A stretch of 64,000 nt of DNA from Pseudoxanthomonas suwonensis (GTDB taxonomy: Bacteria > Pseudomonadota > Gammaproteobacteria > Xanthomonadales > Xanthomonadaceae). Positions within the stretch are counted from its first letter, which is position 1, and each line of letters starts with the position of its first letter. Made by a program: the position numbers and the translations under genes. The DNA lies in NCBI GenBank assembly GCA_003240695.1, contig QFNC01000009.1, positions 34,341 through 98,340 on the forward strand, read 5' to 3'. The notes below the pieces were generated by a model. That model was given only the letters and a program-made list of their open reading frames with translations, was not told the DNA's origin and did no database searches. Below, in pieces: positions 26,812-36,250 of the stretch.

Positions 26812-27494
26812 GCCCGTTCAAGGATCTGCTCAAGCGCATGCAGGAGAGCATGGACGAGCTGGGCGACACCCTGTCGGGCACCAGCACGGCCGAACGCCTG
26901 CTGGATGCCGACATCCGGCAGCTGGATGCCCAGCTGCACGGCTGGCGTGGCGAAGCCGCCAGTCTCAAGGCGCGGCGCATCACCAGCGGCGAACGGCTGC
27001 GCGAACACGGCGCGCGTATCCGCCAACTCGAAGCCGATGCGCTGGATGCCCTGCGTGCGCGTCGCAAGACGGCCGCACGCGAACTGGCCGAAGGGATCGC
27101 CGCTGCGCAGGCGGCGAAGGCCGGGGAAAAGACCCGTCTGGACGATCTGCAAGCACACGAGAAGGCACTGCTGCATGTGATCGAACAGGGCGAATCGAAG
27201 CTGCGCCGGCTCAAGCACCAACTGGACACGTTGCGGGCCAGCGAAAGCCTGCAGCGGGCACAGGCCGCGGTAGCCAAACGCCAGCCCGATGCCGCACCGC
27301 ATCCCGAATCGGCGGTGGCATCGGCGCAGCGGGTGCGGCAGCGCCGCACCCCGGGTAGCACCTCCTCCCCACGCACGGTGGCCAGCGCGAAGCCTCCGGC
27401 AGAGGCGATACTGGACAGGCTGGCAGCGCGTTTGGGCGCCGCCGATTCCGCCGCATCGCCACCCGCTCGCAAGCTCGCCAGGAGACGTTCATGA
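26808..27494 (+). CDS. pspA: PspA/IM30 family membrane-stress protein
   Basis: 228-residue, almost wholly alpha-helical protein. The N-terminal amphipathic helix MSPFKDLLKRMQESMDELGD can bind stressed membranes; long coiled-coil helices follow (residues ~45-165, LKARRITSGERLREHGARIR and onward), then a Pro/Ser/Ala-rich tail. PspA proteins are ESCRT-III-like and stabilise damaged inner membrane. Compared with E. coli PspA the Ala/Arg-rich C-terminus is divergent, as in YjfJ-type paralogues. It is coupled by ATGA overlaps to the genes before and after it, so it is part of one translation unit with the YqiJ-like protein. Confidence 0.85.
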   Translation: MSPFKDLLKRMQESMDELGDTLSGTSTAERLLDADIRQLDAQLHGWRGEAASLKARRITSGERLREHGARIRQLEADALDALRARRKTAARELAEGIAAAQAAKAGEKTRLDDLQAHEKALLHVIEQGESKLRRLKHQLDTLRASESLQRAQAAVAKRQPDAAPHPESAVASAQRVRQRRTPGSTSSPRTVASAKPPAEAILDRLAARLGAADSAASPPARKLARRRS

Positions 27495-28129
27495 CCGAAT
27501 TCCTGACCACCGCCCTCACCTTCCCCACCCTGGTCTGGAGCGTGCTGTTCGCGTTCTGCCTGTTCTACTGGATGCTGGCGGCCACCGGCCTGGTGGACAT
27601 CGACCTCGACGTGGCCGATGCCAGCCTGTCGTTCGACACCGACGTGGGCGAAACCGGTGCCTCGGCGGGCATGCTGGCACGATTCGGGCTGGGTGGCGTG
27701 CCACTGATGCTGGCGCTTGTCATCCTCGCGTTCGTCAGCTGGGTCATCACCTATTTCGTGCATCTGCTGGTGCTGGCGGCACTGCCGGACATGCTGCGCT
27801 GGATCCTGGGCGCAGTCACGGCCGTCGGTGCCGTGATCCCCGGGGTGCTGGTGGCATCGCTGGTGCTGCGGCCGTTGCGCAAGCTGATCGCGAAACTGCG
27901 TCCACCGGTGCAGCCCTCGCTGCTCGGTCGGGTCGGCACCGTCACCACGCCAACGGTCGACGACACCCATGGCATGGCCGCATTCGACGACGGCGGCGCG
28001 GGACTCATCCTGCAGGTCCGCGCCCGCCCACCGGACACCTTCAACCGCGGCGACCGGGTCGTGCTGCTGGAATACCAGACCGGCGACAATAGCTACCGCG
28101 TGATGTCCGAAGACCGCTTCAACCGCTGA
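27491..28129 (+). CDS. yqiJ: YqiJ-like membrane protein with NfeD-type OB fold
   Basis: 212 residues with three hydrophobic segments (about 14-33, 70-92 and 97-120, for example VPLMLALVILAFVSWVITYF) and a C-terminal soluble beta domain (~137-205, LLGRVGTVTTPTV and FNRGDRVVLLEY) resembling the NfeD OB fold. YqiJ/NfeD proteins are standard partners of flotillins, and a flotillin follows after 32 bases. It overlaps pspA by ATGA. The probable role is to anchor or scaffold the flotillin microdomain in the inner membrane. Confidence 0.85.
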   Translation: MTEFLTTALTFPTLVWSVLFAFCLFYWMLAATGLVDIDLDVADASLSFDTDVGETGASAGMLARFGLGGVPLMLALVILAFVSWVITYFVHLLVLAALPDMLRWILGAVTAVGAVIPGVLVASLVLRPLRKLIAKLRPPVQPSLLGRVGTVTTPTVDDTHGMAAFDDGGAGLILQVRARPPDTFNRGDRVVLLEYQTGDNSYRVMSEDRFNR

Positions 28130-28161
28130 ACCACCACACGTCAGTACAGGAGTCCTCCGAA

Positions 28162-30099
28162 ATGTCGCTTTCCATGCTTATTCCGGGCCTGATCGGCCTC
28201 GCGGCCCTGGTGGTCGTGGTGTTCGGTCTGATCGGCCTGTTCAAGGCGTTCTACGTCAAGGTCGAACAGGGCACGGCCCTGATCGTGAACGACCTGAGCG
28301 CCACGCCGAAGGTGCATTTCACCGGCGCGCTGATCATCCCGGTGCTGTACAAGGCCGAAGTGATGCGCATCAGCCTGATCACGCTGCAGGTGGACCGCCG
28401 CGGCAAGGAAGGGCTGATCTGCAAGGACAACATGCGTGCCGACATCACCGTGGCCTACTACCTGCGGGTGAACGAAACCCCGGCCGACGTGCTGAAGGTG
28501 GCCAAGGCGGTGGGCGTGGACCGCGCCTCCGACAAGGACGCGGTGGACGAGCTCTTCAACGCCAAGTTCTCCGAAGCGCTGAAGACGGTGGGCAAGAAGT
28601 TCGAGTTCATCGAGCTGTTCGAGCAGCGCGAGCAGTTCCGCGACGAGATCGTCAAGGTGATCGGCAAGGATCTGAACGGTTACGTGCTGGAGGACGTGGC
28701 CATCGACTACCTGGAGCAGACCCCGAAGTCGCTGCTGGATCCGAGCAACATCCTCGACTCCGAGGGCATCCGAAAGATCACCCAGCTCACCGCAGCGCAG
28801 AACATCATTACCAACGAGCTGGAACAGAACGAGCGCCTGGCCATCACCAAGAAGAACGTGGAAACCCGCGAGGCGACGCTGGCGCTGGAACGCCAGCAGG
28901 CCGAGGCCGAGGCGCGGCAGAAGCGCGAGATCGAGAGCATCCAGGCACGCGAAGGCGCCGAAACCGAGAAGGTGCGCGAGGAACAGCGCTTGCTGGCAGA
29001 AAGCGCGCGACTGGAAACCGAGGAGAAGGTGCAGATCCGCGACCAGGAACGCCAGCGCCAGGTGGAAATCGCCGAGAAGAACCGCCTGCGTGCGGTCAGC
29101 ATCGAGGCCGAACGGGTGAACCGCGCGGCGAAGATGGAAGCGGTGACCACCGACCGCGAGGTGAAGCTGCAGGAGGTCGAACGCGACAAGGCTGTGGAAC
29201 AGGGCGTGATGGACGTGGCCAACATCACCCGCGAGCGCGTGGCGATCGACAAGACCGTGGCGATGGAAGAGGAGCGCATCAACGAGGTGCGCGAGGTGTC
29301 CGCCGCCGACCGCGCCAAGCAGGTGCGGGTGCTGGAAGCCGAAGCCGCCGCGCAGGAAACGCTGGTGAAGGAAATCAAGTCGGCCGAGGCCGGCGAGGCC
29401 GCCGCCAAGCACCGTGCGGTGGAAATGACCACGCTGGCGCAGGCCGAGCTGGAAGCCGCCGGTCGCCAGGCCGATGCCAAGAAGGTGTTGGCCGAAGGCA
29501 TCAAGGCCGAAAAGGCGGCCATCGGACTGGCCGAAGCGCGGGTGATCGAGGCCAAGGCCGACGCCAATTACAAGCAGGGCAATGCCGACGCGCGCGTTCT
29601 GGCCGAGCGCTTGGCCGCCGAGGCCGAGGGCGAAGCCAAGCTGGGCCAGGCACGCGCCAGCGCCGCCGAGGCGATGGGCAGCGCCGAAGCCTCCGCAGTG
29701 GGCAAGCGCATGGCCGCCGAAGCGGAGGGCCTGAACGCCAAGTTCGATGCCATGGACAAGATGAGCGACTCTGCACGCAGCCACGAGGAATTCCGCATGG
29801 CGCTGGACACCAGCCTGGAGCAGGCACTGGCCACCATCGAAGCGGGCAAGGTGGTGTCGAAGGAGAATGCCGAGGTCATCGCCACCGCGCTGCGCAATGC
29901 GCGCATCGATCTGGTGGGCGGCGAAGGCGGCATGTTCGACGCGCTCAGCCGCGCGATCGCGTTGGGCCGCTCGGTGGAAGGCTTTGCCGGCAAGAGCCCG
30001 ATCGTGCAGGAGCTGCTGGACAAGTACCTGGGCGTGAAGCAGCCCTCCACCGATGCCACGCTGGCGCTGGGTCGGGATGCGGCGGATGCGAACGGCTGA
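28162..30099 (+). CDS. yqiK: Flotillin-like SPFH protein YqiK
   Basis: 645 residues: an N-terminal membrane anchor (residues ~5-29, LIGLAALVVVVFGLIGLFKA), a Band-7/SPFH domain (~35-200, with VEQGTALIVNDLSATPKVHF and RADITVAYYLRVNETP), then a long Ala/Glu-rich coiled coil (~220-520) with repeats such as ERQQAEAEARQKREIESIQA, and a C-terminal helical oligomerisation region. Flotillins form inner-membrane scaffolds. An AGGAG ribosome binding site precedes the ATG. Position after a YqiJ-type gene makes the assignment firm. Its neighbours suggest that it recruits PspA and the AAA+ protein to the membrane. Confidence 0.92.
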   Translation: MSLSMLIPGLIGLAALVVVVFGLIGLFKAFYVKVEQGTALIVNDLSATPKVHFTGALIIPVLYKAEVMRISLITLQVDRRGKEGLICKDNMRADITVAYYLRVNETPADVLKVAKAVGVDRASDKDAVDELFNAKFSEALKTVGKKFEFIELFEQREQFRDEIVKVIGKDLNGYVLEDVAIDYLEQTPKSLLDPSNILDSEGIRKITQLTAAQNIITNELEQNERLAITKKNVETREATLALERQQAEAEARQKREIESIQAREGAETEKVREEQRLLAESARLETEEKVQIRDQERQRQVEIAEKNRLRAVSIEAERVNRAAKMEAVTTDREVKLQEVERDKAVEQGVMDVANITRERVAIDKTVAMEEERINEVREVSAADRAKQVRVLEAEAAAQETLVKEIKSAEAGEAAAKHRAVEMTTLAQAELEAAGRQADAKKVLAEGIKAEKAAIGLAEARVIEAKADANYKQGNADARVLAERLAAEAEGEAKLGQARASAAEAMGSAEASAVGKRMAAEAEGLNAKFDAMDKMSDSARSHEEFRMALDTSLEQALATIEAGKVVSKENAEVIATALRNARIDLVGGEGGMFDALSRAIALGRSVEGFAGKSPIVQELLDKYLGVKQPSTDATLALGRDAADANG

Positions 30100-30113
30100 C
30101 AATGCCGCTGCGT

Positions 30114-30139
30114 GGCCGGCGATGACCGCATCGCCGGCC
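30114..30139 (+). repeat. Intercistronic hairpin between flotillin and AAA+ genes
   Basis: GGCCGGCGAT and ATCGCCGGCC form a perfect 10-bp stem with a 6-base loop in the 81-base gap between the two genes. There is no T run, so it is not a classical terminator. It may protect the upstream mRNA from 3' exonucleases, giving more flotillin than AAA+ protein, or act as a partial attenuator. Confidence 0.6.
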
Positions 30140-30180
30140 GTGTCCGTTGCACGATCCGCCCTGCGCTGGAGTGATTCCCG

Positions 30181-33100
30181 ATGACCGATGCCACCGACAC
30201 CACTGCCGTCGCCGCAGCACCTGCATCAAACACAGTCAATCAGGCCGTGGCCGAGGGCGGTGCCTACGAGGTGCTGCGCAAGCGGCTCACCGGTTTCGGC
30301 GGGCAGCTGCAGGCCATCGCGGATGATCTGAACGCGCGCCGCCTGCAGGAGTTCGGCGACAGCCGCATGGCGCTGGCCGGCCGCTTCCGCATCCGCACCG
30401 AGCACAACTGCGTGGGCCGCGACATCGTGCAGGTCGGCGATCTGCTGGTGTTCGGCTTCAACGTGTTCATGGGCCTGAAGAAGACCACCACGATTGCGGA
30501 CGTGTTCGGCCTGTACCGCATGGTTGAGGTGAGCGACGGCTACGACGTGGAACCGGTGGACATCGCCGGCAGCTTCCTGTCCGATCCCGGTTTCGTGCGT
30601 GATTTCGACGAGCTGTACGCCTACTACAAGCATGCGCGCCTGCTGCAGCTGATCGTGCTGGACAGCAAGTTGATGGCCGCCTTCCAGATCGGCGAGCGTA
30701 GCACCGACGTGCGCGTGTTCCGCTGGTCGCTGGCCAGCAGCGGCGAGATCAGCTACATCGATGCCCGCGGCGAACGCGACATCGCCCTGCCCCCGCCGTT
30801 CGATTTCGAGTGGCAGCGCGCCACCCGCGAGATGGAAGTCAGCGGCCGCCATCCGCATCTCAACATCCTCGACACCCTGTTCGTGGAAACCCTGGGCGGC
30901 GATCTCACCGTCAAGGTCGAGAACAACACCGAGACCGGCAGGGGCATCTACAGCGAACCGGTGGAGGACAGCACCCAGTCCATCGACGATGCGCGCTTCG
31001 AATTCGCGCAGGTCGGTTCGCTGATCCTGTTGAAGATCCTGCCCTACCGCGAAAGCCAGTGGCGCGGGCTGGTGTACAACACCATCACCCGCAAGGTGCA
31101 GCGCATCGATGCCATCGTGCAGGCCTGCGTGCAGTTGCCGGAAGACCACGGCATCATCTTCCCGGGCGGCTACTACCTGCAGAACGGCGACCACAAGGCC
31201 TTCGACGCGGCCATGGCCGGCATGCAGTTCAAGCGCGCGATCCGCTCGCCCAACGGCGAGGACGTGCTGTACATCTTCTACGACCGCGACTCCGGGCTGG
31301 CCGCGCTGTTCGTGTACAACATGATCCAGCGCCAGCTGCAGAACCCGGTGTTCGCGCACGGCTATGCGCGGCTGGCCGACGGCCGCATGGTGCTGTTTCA
31401 CGACGAAACCGGCGACCCCACCCGCGTGCACCAGATGCAGGTGTGGATCACCCCGTTCGCCAGTGACGAATTCGCCGCGGCGCGGCCGCCCAGTGGCAGT
31501 TTCATGGGCAGGCTGGGCAATGCCGAACTGGTGCGTGGCATCTCCAACGTGTACGACCTGGTCCGCCAGATCGGCAACACCGACGTCTCCGCCAGGCGCT
31601 ACGAACTGCTGACCCATCAGACCCGGCAGCTGTTCGACCAGCACCACTGGATCGACGACGACCATTGCAGCGGCCTGCGCAGCCTGCTGCACGAGGTGGC
31701 CGCCACCGGCGAATCGGTGCTGGACGAATTCGAGAAGGTGCAGAGCATCCGCGCGCAGTCGGACGCGGCCATGCAATCGGCACAGATCGAACAGCGCAAA
31801 CTGCTCGGCCGTCTGCAGCCGGATTCGTGGAGCCGCATCCAGGAATACGTGGAAGCGCTGAATGCGCTCTCCCGCCAGCGTGGGCATCTGCTCACCATCC
31901 GCGATTACCGCTACATCGACACCGCTGCCATCGATGCCATGGCCGAGGCGCTGCAGGAAGCGCACACGCGCATCGGCTCGGCCACCGGTGCCTTCCTGGC
32001 CGGCGACAAGGCCCTGCTGCCGTTCAACGAACAGCTCCAGCAACTGGACCAGACCGCGCAGAAGGCGGAGACGGCCAGACAACTGAGCGAGCAACTGCAG
32101 GCGATGCAGACGATGTCCAGCGACTTGGACATGCTGTCGGAATTGATGGCCTCGCTGCCGGTGGACGATGCTACCCAGCGCACCCGCGTGGTGGATGCCA
32201 TCTCCAATCTGTACGCACGCCTGAACCAGGCGCGCGCACGTGCCGACCAGCGCCGCAAGTCGCTCGGCTCCAGCGAGGCGGTGGCGCAGTTCGGTGCGCA
32301 GTTCGGCCTGTTTTCCCAGTCCATCACCAGTGCGCTGGGCATGGCGACCACGCCGGAGCGCGCCGACGAGCAGCTGGCACGGCTGCTGGTGCAGCTGGAG
32401 GAGCTGGAGGGACAGTTCGGCGAACACGAGCAGTTCCTCGTCGACATCCTCGGCAAGCGCGAGGAACTGCTGGAAACCTTCGAGGCGCACAAGCAGGCGC
32501 TGCTCGACGATCGTCAGCGCAAGGCGCAGTCGGTGCTGGATGCCGCCAACCGCATTCTCGACGGCCTGGGCAAGCGCACCGAACGTTTCGATCAGCCCGA
32601 CGAGCTGAATGCCTTCTTCGCCGGCGACCCGCTGATCCTGAAACTGCGCGAGCTGGCCACGCGGCTGCGGGAACTGAAGGATCCGGTGAAAGCCGACGCG
32701 GTCGAAGCGCGCCTGAAAGGCGTGCGCGACCAGTCCGTGCGCGTGCTGCGCGACCGCAGCGAGCTGTTCGAGGACGGTGGCAGCGTGATCCGCATGGGTC
32801 GGCATCGCTTCAGCGTGAACACGCAGCCGCTGGACCTCACCCTGCTGCCGCGCGAAGACCACCTGGCCGTGCATCTCACCGGCACCGATTACCTGCAGCC
32901 GCTGCGCGATGCCACGCTGGACGAATTGCGCGCCTTCTGGCAAGTGACGCTGGATTCGGAATCGCCCCAGGTGTACCGCGGCGAATACCTGGCCTGGCAG
33001 GTGTTGCGGGCCGCCGAACACGGCAACGATGGCTGGAGCCGCGATGCGTTGCTGCATCTGCTGGCCGACCCCGAACAGCTGGCGGCGCGGGTGCGCGAGT

Positions 33101-35538
33101 TCGCCGCGCCGCGCTATCGGGAAGGTTACGAAAAAGGCATCCACGACCACGATGCCGTGCTGATCCTGCAGGCGGCCGTGCCGCTGCAGCAGGTCGCGGG
33201 CGCACTGGTGCACCCAGCGGCTGCGCGTGCGCTGGCATTGCTCGCGTGGTCGGCGCATCCGCGGCTGCAGGCGACCTGGCGCGAACGGATCCGCAACGCG
33301 CATGCCCTGCGCACGCTGTTCGGCAGCAGCGACGCCCTTCAGGCCGCGCAAGCCGACATCGCCCATGCCATCGCCGCATTCGGCGAACGCGAAGCGCTGG
33401 CCGACGGCGTGGCATCGGCGCAACAGGCCACCGAGTACCTGTCCGACGCGCTGCAGCAGGCCGATGGCCGCTTCGCATTCACCCGACAAGCCGGGCAGTT
33501 GCTGGAGACACTGCGGCAGCAGCTGCAGCAGGCCGGACTGGGCGAAAGCATGTCGCTGGCGCTGCAGCCGGACCTGCCGCTGGTCGAACGCTGGCAGTGG
33601 CTGCTGCACTGGCTGACGGCATTGACCAGGCAACCCGCGCATGCGGCGCTGGCGCGTTTCGTGCCTGAAGCCGCCGCATTGGCATTGCTGGGCGACACCC
33701 TACCCCACGACCTGCGCGACATCACGCTGGATGCCACGGTCACCGGCCTGCTGGGCGAGCATCCGCGCATCGCCGGCGGCAGCCTGCCGTTGGCCATCGA
33801 CGACTTCCTGCCGCGCCTGCATGACCACGCACATCGCTTCGTGCCGGCCTTCCACCGTTACCAGCAGCAACGCCAGCAGGTGATCGCCCAGCAACGCGAT
33901 GCCCTGCGACTGGGCGAGTATCAGGCCAGGCCACTGACTTCGTTCGTGCGCAACCGGCTGATCAACGACGTTTACCTGCCCATCATCGGCGACAACCTGG
34001 CCAAGCAGATGGGCACGGTGGGCGAATCCAAGCGCAGCGACCTGATGGGCATGCTGATGCTCATTTCGCCGCCCGGTTACGGCAAGACCACGTTGATGGA
34101 ATACGTGGCCAACCGGCTGGGTCTGGTCTTCATGAAAATCAACGGTCCGGCACTGGGCCACGACGTGCGCTCGCTGGACCCGGCCCAGGCACCGGACGCC
34201 ACCTCGCGGCAGGAGCTGGAAAAACTGAATCTGGCGCTGGAGATGGGCAACAACGTGATGCTGTACGTGGACGACATCCAGCACACCCATCCGGAATTCC
34301 TGCAGAAATTCATCTCGCTCACCGACGGCACCCGCCGCATCGAAGGCGTGTGGCAGGGGCGCACGAAAACCTACGACCTGCGCGGGCGCAAGTTCGCGGT
34401 GGTGATGGCCGGCAACCCGTATACCGAGTCGGGCGAGGTGTTCAAGATTCCCGACATGCTGGCCAACCGCGCCGACATCTACAACCTCGGCGACGTGCTG
34501 GGCGGCATGGAGGACGCCTTCCTGCTCAGCTACATCGAGAACAGCCTGACCGCCAACCCGGTGCTGGCGCCTCTGGCCACCCGCGACCTGGCCGACCTGT
34601 ACCTGCTGGTGGACAGGGCGCTGGGCAAGGAGGTCTCCACCAATGCGCTGAAACATGCCTACAGTGCCGCGGAAATCAACGAGATCACCGCCGTTCTGCA
34701 ACGCATGATCGCGGTGCGCGAGGTGGTGTACCGGGTCAACCAGCAGTACATCGCCAGTGCCGCGCAGGCTGACAAGTACCGCACCGAGCCGGCCTTCAAG
34801 CTGCAGGGCAGCTACCGCAACATGAACAAGCTGGCCGAGAAGATCTCGCCGGTGATGAACGATGCCGAGCTGCAACAGCTGATCAACGACCACTACCAGG
34901 GCGAATCGCAGCTGCTGACCACCGGCGCGGAGGAAAACCTCCTGAAACTGGGGGAATTGCGCGGCACCCTGACCGAAGCGCAGCGCGCCCGCTGGCAGCA
35001 GATCAAGGCCGACTTCCTGCGCAACAAGGCGATGGGAGCGGACGATGCGGACGTGGGGGGCCGCGTGATCGCACAGCTGGCCGACATCGCCGGTGGTCTG
35101 CAATCGCTGCGTGCCGAACCGAAAACCACCGTGACCGCGCCGGAGCCAGTTGCGCCGCCGCCGTGGCAGGATCTGCTGCAGGCGTTGCAGGCACTGCGCG
35201 TTCCGCAGGCGGCGCCCGCTCCCGCCGTGCCGCCGGCGCCGTCTCCCGAACCGCGCGAGTGGACCGTGACCGCCCCCGGCCTGACCGACGCCCTGCGCGA
35301 GGGCCTGTCGCCGTTGCTGGACACGCTGGCCAGCAGCGGCCAACAACAGCAGCAAGTGCAACTGGCTTTGGGGCGTCTTGCCGACGCCCTGCGCGACTCC
35401 GCGCAGCAGCAGCCGACCGTCATCGTGCACGAAGACGCCGGCACGACGCCGCGCAAGCGCCGACCCAAGCCGGAAAAGCTGAAAAAACTGGACGAACAAC
35501 TGGACATGATCGATTTCCACCGGAAACCGGCGGAATGA
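30181..35538 (+). CDS. Giant AAA+ ATPase (1785 aa) of the PspA/flotillin/TelA cluster
   Basis: 1785-residue cytoplasmic protein. Residues ~1-470 form a beta-rich conserved region (DLLVFGFNVFMGLKKTTTIA, FPGGYYLQNGDHKAFD). Residues ~520-900 are coiled coil (LEELEGQFGEHEQFLVDILG); a helical region follows. A MoxR-like AAA+ module lies at ~1260-1520: Walker A PPGYGKTT with Lys 1302, Walker B VMLYVDDIQH with D1364-D1365, sensor-1 Asn in VVMAGNPYTES, Arg-finger candidate in MLANRADIYNL, and sensor-2-like GSYRNMNKLAEK. The tail is Pro-rich then basic. Homologues carry the label 'DNA repair ATPase', for which I see no basis. The context points to membrane remodelling or stress, powered by ATP. Confidence 0.85.
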   Translation: MTDATDTTAVAAAPASNTVNQAVAEGGAYEVLRKRLTGFGGQLQAIADDLNARRLQEFGDSRMALAGRFRIRTEHNCVGRDIVQVGDLLVFGFNVFMGLKKTTTIADVFGLYRMVEVSDGYDVEPVDIAGSFLSDPGFVRDFDELYAYYKHARLLQLIVLDSKLMAAFQIGERSTDVRVFRWSLASSGEISYIDARGERDIALPPPFDFEWQRATREMEVSGRHPHLNILDTLFVETLGGDLTVKVENNTETGRGIYSEPVEDSTQSIDDARFEFAQVGSLILLKILPYRESQWRGLVYNTITRKVQRIDAIVQACVQLPEDHGIIFPGGYYLQNGDHKAFDAAMAGMQFKRAIRSPNGEDVLYIFYDRDSGLAALFVYNMIQRQLQNPVFAHGYARLADGRMVLFHDETGDPTRVHQMQVWITPFASDEFAAARPPSGSFMGRLGNAELVRGISNVYDLVRQIGNTDVSARRYELLTHQTRQLFDQHHWIDDDHCSGLRSLLHEVAATGESVLDEFEKVQSIRAQSDAAMQSAQIEQRKLLGRLQPDSWSRIQEYVEALNALSRQRGHLLTIRDYRYIDTAAIDAMAEALQEAHTRIGSATGAFLAGDKALLPFNEQLQQLDQTAQKAETARQLSEQLQAMQTMSSDLDMLSELMASLPVDDATQRTRVVDAISNLYARLNQARARADQRRKSLGSSEAVAQFGAQFGLFSQSITSALGMATTPERADEQLARLLVQLEELEGQFGEHEQFLVDILGKREELLETFEAHKQALLDDRQRKAQSVLDAANRILDGLGKRTERFDQPDELNAFFAGDPLILKLRELATRLRELKDPVKADAVEARLKGVRDQSVRVLRDRSELFEDGGSVIRMGRHRFSVNTQPLDLTLLPREDHLAVHLTGTDYLQPLRDATLDELRAFWQVTLDSESPQVYRGEYLAWQVLRAAEHGNDGWSRDALLHLLADPEQLAARVREFAAPRYREGYEKGIHDHDAVLILQAAVPLQQVAGALVHPAAARALALLAWSAHPRLQATWRERIRNAHALRTLFGSSDALQAAQADIAHAIAAFGEREALADGVASAQQATEYLSDALQQADGRFAFTRQAGQLLETLRQQLQQAGLGESMSLALQPDLPLVERWQWLLHWLTALTRQPAHAALARFVPEAAALALLGDTLPHDLRDITLDATVTGLLGEHPRIAGGSLPLAIDDFLPRLHDHAHRFVPAFHRYQQQRQQVIAQQRDALRLGEYQARPLTSFVRNRLINDVYLPIIGDNLAKQMGTVGESKRSDLMGMLMLISPPGYGKTTLMEYVANRLGLVFMKINGPALGHDVRSLDPAQAPDATSRQELEKLNLALEMGNNVMLYVDDIQHTHPEFLQKFISLTDGTRRIEGVWQGRTKTYDLRGRKFAVVMAGNPYTESGEVFKIPDMLANRADIYNLGDVLGGMEDAFLLSYIENSLTANPVLAPLATRDLADLYLLVDRALGKEVSTNALKHAYSAAEINEITAVLQRMIAVREVVYRVNQQYIASAAQADKYRTEPAFKLQGSYRNMNKLAEKISPVMNDAELQQLINDHYQGESQLLTTGAEENLLKLGELRGTLTEAQRARWQQIKADFLRNKAMGADDADVGGRVIAQLADIAGGLQSLRAEPKTTVTAPEPVAPPPWQDLLQALQALRVPQAAPAPAVPPAPSPEPREWTVTAPGLTDALREGLSPLLDTLASSGQQQQQVQLALGRLADALRDSAQQQPTVIVHEDAGTTPRKRRPKPEKLKKLDEQLDMIDFHRKPAE

Positions 35539-35557
35539 CGCGTGGCCATCGCCAGCC

Positions 35558-36250
35558 ATGCCGGACAGCGCGCGCATGACCGATGCACGGACCGATGCGG
35601 ATGCCGGAACACTCGCCGACCAGGCGGTGCTGGCAGCCACCACCGCCCAGGCCGATGTTCTACAACTGCACGCGCCCACCGAGCGCATGCTGGCACTGCT
35701 GCGCGACATCCGCACGGTGCTGCTGTCCACCGACCCGGCCGCATTGCGGCGCAGCGTGGGTCTGTTCGGACGGCTGCTGGGCAACGACATCGACCTTGCC
35801 GCCGAAGCCGGCCAGCTGCGCGAGCAGGCTGGCGTGCTGGTGCAACAGGCCCGCGGCATCCTGCAGCAGTCGCAGCAGTATCTGGATTCCATGCATCGGC
35901 ACATCGTCAGCATGGAGCAGGCGCAGACCCGACTGCAGCACGCGCATGCCGCACTGGCGCAGGCGGTGCCATCCGATGGCCACGCGCCGCCCTCGCGACG
36001 CGCCGATCACCTGCTGCAGTTGCTGGCCACCACCGACCTCAGCGCCCGGCAGTTGCGGATCTCGGCCGACCATCACGCGCGACTGCACGCGCGATTCGGC
36101 ATGATGGCCGATACGCTGCTGCCCTTGCTGACGCAAACGGCCATCATCGAGAAGGCGCAGCACGGCGCGCCGGTCCATCGCCAGACGCTGGGCGAGCTGG
36201 ATGCGCTGGAAAGCCTCATCATCACCGAATCCACCCAGGAGCCGCCATGA
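35558..36250 (+). CDS. Small helical protein between AAA+ and TelA genes, unknown function
   Basis: 230 residues (or 224 if the second ATG at 35576, MTDARTDADAG, is used). No membrane span or signal peptide. It is almost entirely predicted helix rich in Leu, Gln, Ala and His, with coiled-coil stretches (LAAEAGQLREQAGVLVQQAR, GILQQSQQYLDSMHRHIVSM). I do not recognise a family. It starts 19 bases after the AAA+ gene and its stop overlaps the TelA start as ATGA. Such coupling suggests a partner or adaptor for TelA or the AAA+ protein. Confidence 0.75.
   Translation: MPDSARMTDARTDADAGTLADQAVLAATTAQADVLQLHAPTERMLALLRDIRTVLLSTDPAALRRSVGLFGRLLGNDIDLAAEAGQLREQAGVLVQQARGILQQSQQYLDSMHRHIVSMEQAQTRLQHAHAALAQAVPSDGHAPPSRRADHLLQLLATTDLSARQLRISADHHARLHARFGMMADTLLPLLTQTAIIEKAQHGAPVHRQTLGELDALESLIITESTQEPP

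Noticed and set aside
30226..33642. 1138-codon minus-strand frame opposite the AAA+ gene
   Set aside because: Length alone is not evidence at this GC content; composition is typical of antisense frames and there is no ribosome binding site or domain.
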